From Neoarius graeffei (taxonomy: Eukaryota; Chordata; Actinopteri; Siluriformes; Ariidae): 64,000 nucleotides of DNA. Each line of letters starts with the position of its first letter. The first letter of the stretch is position 1. The notes beneath the pieces are model-generated. The model was not told the DNA's origin. It did not search any database and worked only from the letters and a program-made list of their open reading frames with translations. The translations under genes and the position numbers were made by a program. Positions 41,079 to 51,400 of this stretch are shown one piece after another. The stretch lies in contig NC_083592.1 in the NCBI RefSeq assembly GCF_027579695.1, forward strand, positions 32,867,714 to 32,931,713. The letters are read 5' to 3'.

Positions 41079-41116
<38 letters not shown>
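41079..41116. repeat. (ATCA)n microsatellite
   Basis: About nine tandem ATCA units, ending ATAAACAATAATAAT. It resembles the tail found at the end of the LINE at 44.09 kb. Confidence 0.85.
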
Positions 41117-41119
<3 letters not shown>

Positions 41120-41434
41120 CAATAATAATCGACTGCTAGACTATTTATTTGTTTGTTTATATTTATTAACTAAAATACACTTAATGTCTTAAAGTAATGA
41201 TGGATGTAGTTTCTCTTTACCTAGTCGAGCTGTTCTTGACATAATATGGATTACTACAGTTGTAGAATAGGGCTATTTACTGTATTTTTATTATTTACTA
41301 TTTACTATTTGATCTCAGATGCATTAGGAAGGCAAGAAATTGCACTAATTAACTTTTGACGAGACACACCCGTTAATTGAAAAGCATTCCAGGTGACTAC
41401 CTCATGAAGCTGATTAAGATAATGCCAACAGTGT

Positions 41435-42756
41435 GCAAAGCGTCATCAAGGTAAGCAAACTGATCGAGAAGGTTGTCTATGACCAACTCAATCAGTACCT
41501 CACAGATCATAACCTCTTATATGAGTATCAGTCAGGTTTCTGGTTCTCTTACTCCACAGATACTTGTTTAATTCATCTCACTTACTATATTAAGTCTCAA
41601 CAAGACAAAGGCAATTACACAGGTATGGTACTTCTAGATCTACAAAAAGCCTTTGATACTGTAGACCATAGTATTCTTCTTATGAAGCTTGAAGCCATGG
41701 GGCTTCATAAACCTGCTGTTAACTGGTTCCATGCCTACCTAAGTAATAGGCAGCAGCGTGTGGAAGTTGTCTACACCTGTTAATGTGATCTGTGGTGTCC
41801 CACAGGGCTCAATATTGGGCCCTTTGCTTTTCCTTATCTATGTTAATGATATGCCCTCCACAGTAAATAGTAAACTGCTATTGTATGCAGACGATTCTGC
41901 CCTCTTGGTAGCTGGAAAGAATACTGTCGACATACAACAGCAGCTGTCTTCCGAATTTCAATCTGTCCATGAATGGCTTATTGATAACAAGCTATCCCTC
42001 CATCTTGGGAAGACAGAATCCATACTCTTTGGATCCAAATGGAGACTCCATAATTCTGAGTCTATAGACATCATATGTGATGGTCAAACCCTTGCCAGTA
42101 AAACCTGTGTAAAATATTTAGGAGTTGTTCTTGACCAGTCACTATCAGGGAGCCAAATCACTGACACTGTCATTAGCAAATCCAATGCTAAACTTAAATC
42201 CCTGTCTAGGCAGACCAGACAATTTGACAAGGCTATCAAAAAGCTTTTAGTGTCAGCTCTAATACAGTGTCATTTTGACTATGCCAGTGCTTTTTGGTAC
42301 TCTGGTCTTAACAAGAAAAAGCAAGCTCGTCTGCAGACCACTTAGAACATAATAGTTCGATATCTATTCAGTGCCCCTCCTAGGACCCATATAGGTCATG
42401 TTGAGTTTGAGCAGGTCAAGATGTTGCCAGTGAGCCTTCGAGTCAAACAGCTTAAATTAAATCACATGCACGACATTATTCATGGTAATGTTCCACAATA
42501 TCTAACATCTGCCTTTATTCCAAACTCTTCCTGCCGTAATACCCATTCAGGCCCCCTCTCTCTGCTTATCCCTTCTGTTAGATCTTTTGGACAGTCCCCT
42601 TTCACATATACTGGTGCTTGCCTTTGGAATGGTTTACCTAATCATATACGGTCTCAGTCTTCCAAAAATGCTTTCAAACATCTAGTCCCAACCTTTTTAT
42701 CTCAACAGCTTTTAGAGGAAGAACTCAACCCTTTTATTACGTCATTATCTAACTAG
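41435..42756 (+). pseudogene. L2/CR1-like reverse transcriptase remnant
   Basis: Reads KLIEKVVYDQLNQYLTDHNL, MVLLDLQKAFDTVDHSILL (motif A), a frameshift near 41780, CGVPQGSILGPLLFLIYVND (motif B), LLYADDSALLVAG (motif C), KTCVKYLGVVLDQSL, a stop at 42343, and a C-terminal part with ACLWNGLPNHIRS. The endonuclease is absent. One frameshift and one nonsense codon make it inactive. Confidence 0.85.
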
Positions 42757-42867
42757 TCCTCTGTTATTATATTGTCTTTGTCTTGTTACTTTTGATACAG
42801 GTATTTGTTTACTCATATTTTGCACTAAGTACTTTTATACAGTATTATCGTTTTATATTTATATCAT

Positions 42868-42995
42868 CCATCCATCCATCCATCCATCCATCCATCCATT
42901 GTCTGTAGCCACTTATCCTGTGCATGGTCGCAGGGAAGCTGGAGCCTATCCCAGCTGACTATGGGCGAAAGACGGGGTACACCCTGGACAAGTCT
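42868..42995 (-). mobile_element. SINE family A tail fragment, copy 6
   Basis: Only the 3' third of the SINE remains (TATCCCAGCTGACTATGGGC, GTACACCCTGGACAAGTC), preceded on + by (CATC)n/(CCAT)n repeats at 42868-42898. Confidence 0.8.
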
Positions 42996-43005
42996 ATTTA
43001 TAGTC

Positions 43006-43400
43006 ATCTCATCTCATCTCATCTCATCTCATCTCATTATCTCTAGCCACTTTATCCTGTTCTACAGGGTCGCAGGCAAGCTGGAGCCTATCCCAGCTGA
43101 CTACGGGCGAAAGGCGGGGTACACCCTGGACAAGTCGCCAGGTCATCACAGGGCTGACACATAGACACAGACAACCATTCACACTCACATTCACACCTAC
43201 GGTCAATTTAGAGTCACCAGTTAACCTAACCTGCATGTCTTTGGACTGTGGGGGAAACCGGAGCACCCGGAGGAAACCCACGCGGACACGGGGAGAACGT
43301 GCAAACTCCGCACAGAAAGGCCCTTGCCGGCCACGGAGCTCAAACCTGGACCTTCTTGCTGTGAGGTGACAGCGCTAACCACTACACCACCGTGCCGCCC
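43006..43400 (-). mobile_element. tRNA-derived SINE, family A, copy 7
   Basis: Full-length minus-strand copy with a long (CATCT)n tail, in the 3' part of the L2-like LINE. Confidence 0.92.
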
Positions 43401-43487
43401 TCTATTTATATTATTATCATATTTATTTATACTATTCATGTTGTCTGTTGGGTCTTACATTTTTTTTAAACATATAAACTAATAAGG

Positions 43488-43853
43488 GTGGCATGGTGGT
43501 GTAGTGGTTAGCACTGTCGCCTCACAGCAAGAAGGTCCTGAGTTCGAGCCCAGTGGCCGACGAGGGCCTTTCTGTGTGGAGTTTGCATGGTGTCCGCGTG
43601 GGTTTCCTCCCGGTGCTCTGGTTTCCCCCACAGTCTAAAGGCATGCAGGTTAGGTTAACTGGTGGCTCTAAATTGACTGTAGGTGTGAATGTGAGTGTGA
43701 ATGGTTGTCTGTGTCTATGTGTCAGCCCTTCAATAACCTGGCGACTTGTCCAGGGTGTACCCCGCCTCTCACCCATAGTTAGCTGGGATAGGCTCCAGCT
43801 TGCCTGTGATCCTGTTGGACAGGATAAGTGGCTACAGATAATGGATGGATGGA
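43488..43853 (+). mobile_element. tRNA-derived SINE, family A, copy 8
   Basis: Plus-strand copy, more diverged than most, with a GGATGGATGGA tail instead of GAGAT. Flanked by a duplicated stretch of about 40 bases (see findings). Confidence 0.85.
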
Positions 43854-44169
43854 TTATTATCATATTTATTTATAATATTCATGTTGTCTGTTATCAATGT
43901 ATATGTACCATATTTTTCTTTATTTTAATTTTACATTCTATATTTTCCCTTCGTTTTGTCACTTGATTTTATGGACCACAATGGAAATAAGTGTTTTCAC
44001 TTTCTTGTGTCATCCATGTATTTTTAATGTATTTACAATTGTTTGTACATATTTACATTGAATTTACAAAATAAAATCAATCAATCAAGGTAAACCCTGG
44101 CTACTTTGAAGAATCTAAACTATGAAACGTTGCTTTTTGACACTTTTTTTTTACCACATAATTCTGTAT

Positions 44170-44535
44170 AGGGCGACATGGTGGTGTAGTGGTTAGCGCT
44201 GTCACTTCACAGCAAGAAGGTTCTGGGTTTGAGCCCAGTGGCTGATGGGCCTTTCTGTGTGGAGTTTGCATATTCTCCCCGTGTCCGCGTGGGTTTCCTC
44301 CGGGTGCTCCGGTTTCCCCCACAGTCCAAAGACATGCAGGTTAGGCTAACTGGTGACTCTAAATTGACCGTAGGTGTGAATGTGAGTGTGAATGGTTGTC
44401 TGTGTCTATGTGTCAGCCCTGTGATGACCTGGCGACTTGTCCAGGGTGTACCCCGCCTTTCGCCCGTAGTCAGCTGGGATAGGCTCCAGCTTGCCTGCGA
44501 CCCTGTAGAACAGGATAAAGCGACTAGAGATAATG
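44170..44535 (+). mobile_element. tRNA-derived SINE, family A, copy 9
   Basis: Plus-strand copy from GGGCGACATGGTGGTGTAGT to AGATAATGAGA, with a short tail. Confidence 0.9.
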
Positions 44536-44611
44536 AGAATTTTGTATATGTTACAGATGCTATTTCATAGTTTTGATGTCTTCAGTTTTATTCTACAATG
44601 TAGAAAATAGT

Positions 44612-44983
44612 CTCATCTAATCTCATTATCTGTAGCCGCTTTATCCTGTTCTACAGGGTCGCAGGCAAGCTGGAGCCTATCCCAGCTGACTACGGGCGAA
44701 AGGTGGGGTACACCCTGGACAAGTCGCCAGGTCATCACAGGGCTGACACATAGACACAGACAACCATTCACACTCACACCTACGGTCAATTTAGAGCCAC
44801 CAGTTAACCTAACCTGCATGTCTTTGGACTGTGGGGGAAACCGGAGCACCCGGAGGAAACCCACACGGACACGGGGAGAACATGCAAACTCCGCACAGAA
44901 AGGCCCTCGCCGGCCACGGGGCTTGAACCCGGACCTTCTTGCTGTGAGGCGACAGCGCTAACCACTACACCACCGTGCCGCCT
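44612..44983 (-). mobile_element. tRNA-derived SINE, family A, copy 10
   Basis: Minus-strand copy flanked by the direct repeat TGTAGAAAATAGT (about 44599-44611 and 44984-44996). Confidence 0.92.
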
Positions 44984-45411
44984 GTAGAAAATAGTCAAAA
45001 TACAAAAAAAAAAAAAAAAAACCTTTGAATGAGTAGGGGTGTATAAACCTTTGACTGCTACTGTATACATGTATGTGCTTGTTTATTTATTGATTGATTG
45101 ATTGTGTTGCACGTCTGGAACATAGAGTTCATGTTTTAACAGTATTCCTGTTGCATTAAATATATTTATTTTAAAAAATGGATTTAATATTTATCACTTG
45201 ACATAGAAATCTTTCTCCTTCCTGTTTCCCTCAGACTTCCTCTTTACGTCACTAATATTTTTTGAAGCCGGACACCACTTCCTGGTTGCACGAGGTTACA
45301 TTCCAAACCGCTTACTACACTACCGTAATACACTACCGTAATGCACAGTGTGTGTGTCTCAACATACTGTTTTACTGCAGTCCGTACTCATCCACCTCGG
45401 TTACTGTTTAG

Positions 45412-45495
45412 ACCGGAAGTAGGCGGTTTGGTTTAGTAACTGTCCCTGTTCGTGTCCATTCAGATGAGCAGGACTGAGGGACCGAGCGGCTGAAG
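45412..45495 (+). promoter_or_regulatory. Probable MFSD10 core promoter and non-coding first exon
   Basis: An ETS-type site, ACCGGAAGT at 45412-45420, is followed by a GC-richer stretch with no TATA box and an exon-like end, GCTGAAG before GTAAAC at 45496. An upstream ORF of nine codons (ATG 45464, TGA 45491-45493) sits in this putative exon. The link to MFSD10, about 2.9 kb downstream on the same strand, is inferred; no transcript evidence is available. Confidence 0.45.
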
Positions 45496-45916
45496 GTAAA
45501 CATCTGTCCTTAAACAACACCTGCAGTATGTTACTGTTTAAATACCTGCAGCTTAAAGCCGACAGTGCGAATCAGACAACTGTCTTCAATAACGCTTTGT
45601 CTTTCACACTGTTCTGAACAGCAGCCCTGTTTATAATGGCACTGAAACGGAGTATTGATGATGATGATGATGATGTCTGTAGCACCTGAGGGTCAAAGTG
45701 GGACAAGTTTCCTTCCTGAGTTCAACCTTGGGAATGAGACAGGAACTAAAGAGTTCCCCCCCTCCCTCCTTCATTCTGTTTTTCCAGTTTTCTAAAACTA
45801 CTTTTCTATTCCTACTTTTAACAGTATCACAAAGTGTCTTTCTTTACTTTCAAAATAAGTCAAACTTCACAGTAGGGTTATGACTGTGAAAATTAATAAA
45901 TTATTATTAAATTTGT

Positions 45917-46520
45917 ATATGAGTGATTCCACGCTTATGGGTACTGAAATGGGGACATGAACTTATTTTTAAAAATTCACCTAAACCATTTCTTTTTTTA
46001 CCATCAGGTCACAAAACATGTAATCTTTAATGAATGATATGTTAAAAGATAACTTTAATTTTCTGAGATGTAATAAAAACATATTTAGCCTATGAGTTCC
46101 AAAATGATGTCTGTTCCATTACTTCTGTTACGATTGTCCATCTCGCGTCTGTTACAAATTAATTACAATCTAGCTATATACCATGTTAATCTTATTGAAA
46201 GAATGTGTATGTTTATTCTACTACACATGTTTATTAATTATATTTGCTAAAACATCACCTTCCTATGTTTCAAAAAGTAATTCTACATTGTTAAACTTGA
46301 GAATATATATGTCCACAACACTTCTGTTACGTTCTGACTTTGGCATATAAATATGTTTTTATTACATCTCAGAAAATTAAAGTTATCTTTTAACATATCA
46401 TTCATTAAAGATTACATGTTTTGTGACCTGATGGTAAAAAAAAGAAATGGTTTTAGGTGAATTTTTAAAAATAAGTTCATGTCCCCATTTCAGTACCCAT
46501 AAGCGTGGAATCACTCATTA
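45917..46520. repeat. Foldback element with 175-base arms
   Basis: GAGTGATTCCACGCTTATGG at the left pairs with CCATAAGCGTGGAATCACTC at the right. The arms (about 45917-46092 and 46345-46520) are nearly perfect complements around a 250-base AT-rich centre. Lies in the putative 5' UTR intron of MFSD10. Confidence 0.85.
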
Positions 46521-46728
46521 ATTAACAATTAATTATTATTACAACAATTAAGCAATTTATCGTTATATAAAAGTACTTTACACATCTTTCAATGAATTTA
46601 TTTTATAATCATGATTTATTTATTTAATATACATGTATTTATCAAAAGTGAGGTGATGTTGGGTGCGAGAGGTTTTTGCATGACCCAATAAAAATAAGTT
46701 CAAAAAAGTAATATATGAGTAAAAGTAG

Positions 46729-47106
46729 GGGCGGCACGGTGGTGTAGTGGTTAGCGCTGTCGCCTCACAGCAAGAAGGTCTGGGTTCGAGCCCCGTGGCC
46801 GGCGAGGGCCTTTCTGTGTGGAGTTTGCATGTTCTCCCCATGTCCGCGTGGGTTTCCTCCGGGTGCTCCGGTTTCCCCCACAGTCCAAAGACATGCAGGT
46901 TAGGTTAACTGGTGACTCTAAATTGACCGTAGGTGTGAATGTGAGTGTTAATGGTTGTCTGTGTCTGTGTCAGCCCTGTGATGACCTGGCGACTTGTCCA
47001 GGGTGTACCCCGCCTTTCGCCCGTAGTCAGCTGGGATAGGCTCCAGCTTGCCTGCGACCCTGTAGAACAGGATAAAGCGGCTAGAGATAATGAGATGAGA
47101 TGAGAT
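46729..47106 (+). mobile_element. tRNA-derived SINE, family A, copy 11
   Basis: Full-length plus-strand copy with a GAGATGAGATGAGAT tail, in the putative MFSD10 first intron. Confidence 0.92.
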
Positions 47107-47672
47107 GGAACCAAATATTTGTTTTATGGTATAAAGAATGATTTACGGTAAGTGCATCCCTTTTGGAGCTACCTGTGGTCAAAAAAGCACTTTTTCTAAA
47201 TGACACGAGTAATTTTGCTAAATATGACATATTGCCATACATTCACCAAAAATAACGTTATCACCAAATTTTTTTTTGCATGGTAAATAGAGCTATCACA
47301 GGGCTACAATAAACAACCAAGTTTATTTAGTCAAGCCTTTTGATATTGAAGATAAGTGTTAAATGTGATTTTTAGCTTGCGTACCCTGATTGTAAAACAA
47401 TCCATTAGTATTTTACCTCTGACTGATGAGGAAGCCAATTTTGTAAATGTCCCTGAAAAAAAAAAAAGTCACAGAGAACTTTATTGACTTTTAAGCATCA
47501 CAGAGTATTTCCTGGTAGAGCCATAAAGACTTACTTCCTTATTAGTACCAACAACTGATTGCCAGTAATGAGTTTTTCAGGTTCATTATTGCACTCGGGT
47601 TTATCATTTCACTTATTAAAATTCAGGTTCATTGTTTCAGGTTCATTATTTCACTCGTTAAAAGCGGTGTTG
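47107..47672. other. Intron spacer, nothing recognised
   Basis: AT-rich. Contains a short internal repeat, GGTTCATTATT(G/T)CACTCG, at about 47580 and 47640. No gene. Confidence 0.5.
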
Positions 47673-48395
47673 TCTCAGGCCAAGTTTACATTAGACCGTA
47701 TCTGTCTCGTTTTCTTCGCGGATGCACTGTCCGTTTACATTAAAACGCCTGGAAACGCCGGGAAACGGGAATCCGCCAGGGTCCACGTATTCAATCCAGA
47801 TCGTGTCAGCTCCGGTGCTGTGTAAACATTGAGAATACGCGGATACGCTGTGCTGAGCTCTAGCTGGCGTCGTCATTGGACAACGTCACTGTGACATCCA
47901 CCTTCCTGATTCGCTGGCGTTGGTCATGTGACGCGACTGCTGAAAAACGGCGCGGACTTCCGCCTTGTATCACCTTTCATTAAAGAGTATAAAAGTATGA
48001 AAATACTGCAAATACTGATGCAAATACTGCCCATTGTGTAGTTATGATTGTCTTTAGGCTTGCCATCCTTCCACTTGCAAGTGGTAAGTGACGCGCATGC
48101 CCGACATGCACTGAGATCACACACACAGCGGCTCAGTCCCGAATCACTGCTCGTGCGCTTCACTCGCGCGCTCTGTGAGCTGTGCAGGGCCGGAGTGCGC
48201 ACCCTCCAGAGGGCACTCGCTGTTCAGGGCGGAGTGATTTGGAGCGCAGGATGCCTGCGGAGCCGAGCGTATCCGTGTATTGGCGTTGCTGTGTGCACGC
48301 GAATCGTGTATTGGCGTTGCTGTGTGCACACTAATCGTTTTAAAAACGTTAATCTGATGATCCGCTGATACGGTCTAATGTAAACCCCACCTCAG
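47673..48395. mobile_element. Non-autonomous DNA transposon upstream of the first MFSD10 coding exon
   Basis: The ends share GTTTACATTAGACCGTAT in inverted orientation (47685-47702 and 48367-48387). GC-rich interior with repeated GTGTATTGGCGTTGCTGTGT at its right end, no transposase. The outer bases, CTCAG on both sides, may be part of the ends or a target duplication. It finishes about 70 bases before the MFSD10 start codon. Confidence 0.7.
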
Positions 48396-48466
48396 TGACC
48401 ACAGGAGATGCTTTGAGGATCCTCCAACGCTGTTCACTTTTGAGGAGACCATTGAAGGGAAGAGTG

Positions 48467-51400
48467 ATGGCAGGAGAGAAGAGTACTCCAGACGACACAC
48501 ACTCTTCCAAAGTCATTCGAGTGGTGTTCCTGGCTCTTCTACTGGACCTGCTGGGGTTCACAGTAATTCTCCCCCTTCTTCCCTCCATCTTGGATCACTA
48601 CAGTCAAACAGGGGTAAGCTCTCTCTATCTCTCTTTTAAGGCTTCTTCTGTTATTACTCCTTCTCAGAGAATACCTTGTTGGTGTTGGTACTAATGTGTC
48701 AAAGTTCTGTTTTGCAAATACAGCGTTTTTTTTTTTTAATAGGATTGTGTCTGCATCACCATGTACCTGTAACCAATACTTTCTATGGATTTTACTATAA
48801 AATAGTTTAAAAAATTTTTAAGAGATTTTGCTCACCATCATCTGATTACAAAACTGACTACTTGCATTATCTATACTAGCATGGCTCAGTTGTGGCCCTG
48901 TGTTTGCGCAAGTGTAGAGGAAGTATGCCTGAGCTGAAAGCAGTTTCTAAATGTTTAGAAATATTTAAATAATCTATACATGAGTCATGACAAATGCACC
49001 GGACTTTGTATACGATAGTGTAAGATGTGATATAAACGACCTTTTTGAAATCACTTTAGCCATGTTGTTATGTCAGGATTAAAAAGGTTGTGTTTTTTTT
49101 TTAACTTACTTTTGTTCTGGGTAAATTTCTATTAAGTATTAAGAGAACAAAAAATTTTCAGATTGACAATTTACCTCGGAACTTTTTTTTTCTTTTTATC
49201 ATTTTCCCTTCAATTGTTGAAACAGGATAGTGTGTATCTGTCACTACAAAGCATTGTGGACTGGTTCAGGGGCACTGTAGGAGTTCCTTTGGAAAGAAAA
49301 TACAACAGTGTACTTTTTGGAGGTAATATATACAGTTGTGGTCAGAAGTTTACATACAGTGACATGAATGTCATCTTGGATATAAATGTCATGGCAATAT
49401 TTGGGCTTTCAGTAATTTCTTTGAACTGTCCTTTTTCTGTGGCAGGATGATTGTACAGCATACATCTTTAAAAAAAACACTAGAATTTGGTGCACAAGTT
49501 TTAATTTTCTTTGGGTTTTCTGAAATCAACACAGGGTCAAAATTATACATACAAGGTCAAAAATTTACATCCGCTCACTTAGATTATTAATTCAGAGGTG
49601 CTGAAACTTCCAAAATGTCTTTTATCTTGCCAAGGTCTCTTAATTTCCTGTTAGTGATCATGATTGACTACAGCTGGTAGCTTCTCTGTGCCTTCATAAA
49701 ATGGGTTTGTTTACAGCACTCGTTGGATTGACCAACATACAATACAATGAGAAAGTCCAAGGAGCTCAGTGCAGATCTGAGAGAGGATCGCAGATATACA
49801 CACCTCCAGAATGTCTCTTGGAGCCATTTCTAAACAACTGCAAATTCCAAGATCAGTTCAAACAATTGTGAGGTGTAGTCACTTTGCCAAGCCACTTTGC
49901 TTCAAGAAAACCCAAACTGTCACCCTCAGCTGAAAGGAAATTGGTTTAGATGGTCAGGAGCAACCTGGGAACCACCATGTCACAGCCCTGCCATGAGCTG
50001 GAAGCTGATGGATCACTGTCTACAGTTCAGATCACCATGGACTAAGAGGCTGCTATTGAAGAAAGAACCCCCTTCTCCAAAATTGATACCTTCAAGCTTA
50101 ACTAAAGTTTGAAGCTGACCACATGGACAAAGAAAAAAGCCTTCTGGAGGATAGCTGTATGGCCAGATGAGACAAAGATTGAGTTGCTTGGCCACAATGA
50201 CCACCATGTACAGAGGGACACTGTGTACCAGCTGGTGGTGGTGGTAGGATCATCATGCTCTGGGGCTGTTTTGCTGCCAGTGGAACTGGTTCATTGCACA
50301 AAGTGGATGGAATAATGAAGAAGGAGGTCTACCTCAGAATTTTTCAGCGTAAACCATCAGAAACTTAAACATGACTTGGGATAATGAATCCAAACACGCA
50401 TCAGAGCTGGTTGTGGAGGATAAAGCAGGCTAACATTAAGCTTAAAACGAGTCCTGACTTCAACCCGATTGAAAATATATGGACCGTGTTTATAAGTCGA
50501 GTCCATGCCAAGAAAAAAAAACAAAACAAATTTAATTGAACTCTACCAATTCTACCATGAAGAGTTGTGAAATATCCAACCAGAATTCTGCCAGAAGCTT
50601 GCTCATGGTAAACAAAAATGTTTGGTCAAGGTGAATCTTGTGAAGAGACATTTGACCCAAATATTAGGTGTGCTGTATGTATAATTTTGACCCTGTGTTG
50701 ATTTCAGAAAACCCAAAGAAAATTAAAACTTGTGCACCAAATTCTAGTGTTTTTTTTAATTAAAGATGTATGTTGTACATTCTGCCACAGAAAAAGAACA
50801 GTTCAAAGAAATTACTGAAAGCCCAAATATTGCCATGAGGGGAAGTCATGGCCTAATGGTTAGAGAAACAGCTTTGGGACCAAAAGGTTGCTGGTTCGAT
50901 TCCCCAGACTAGCAGGATTGACTTAAGTGCCCTTGAGCAAGGCACCTAACCCCCAACCGCTCCGGCAAGAGTGGTGGCGTACCTTGTGTCTGATTAGCCA
51001 AAGAAAAACTGATGATGTGATCATCAGTTCGGGCATTGAACTCGACCAACTGAACTGAACTTGCCATGACATTCATATCCAAGATGACACTCATGTCACT
51101 GTATGTAAACTTCTGACCACAACTGTACATGCACACATTTTAGTTTCTGAAATGATCTCCCAAGCAGCTTGTGTCCCACAGTGAATGAATAATTTCTTTT
51201 TTTTTTCCCCACTTCTTAGGTCTGATTGGTTCCCTCTACTCTTTGCTGCAGTTCGTTTCCTCTCCTTTGATAGGAGCTGCATCTGATCAGCATGGCAGAA
51301 GACCGCTGCTACTTTTAACCACTGTGAGACGAGTCGACTTTAATATGAAGCTGATCTCAAATTAGGAGAGATTGTTCATAGGTTTCATGTGTATCCTTTT

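Larger units (their letters stand above)
41435..44088 (+). mobile_element. 5'-truncated L2/CR1-like LINE
   Basis: The coding remnant at 41435-42756 is followed by a 3' UTR that was later hit by SINEs, ending AAAATAAAATCAATCAATCA at about 44.09 kb. The short ATCA tail is typical of this LINE group. No clear target duplication was found because of the truncated left end. Confidence 0.75.
49333..51125. mobile_element. Tc1/Sleeping Beauty-like transposon, decayed, split by a SINE
   Basis: TA-flanked, with ends CAGTTGTGGTCAGAAGTTTA and its reverse complement and inverted repeats of about 220 bases. The right repeat holds a SINE (50831-51060). In the MFSD10 intron 49323-51219. Confidence 0.88.
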
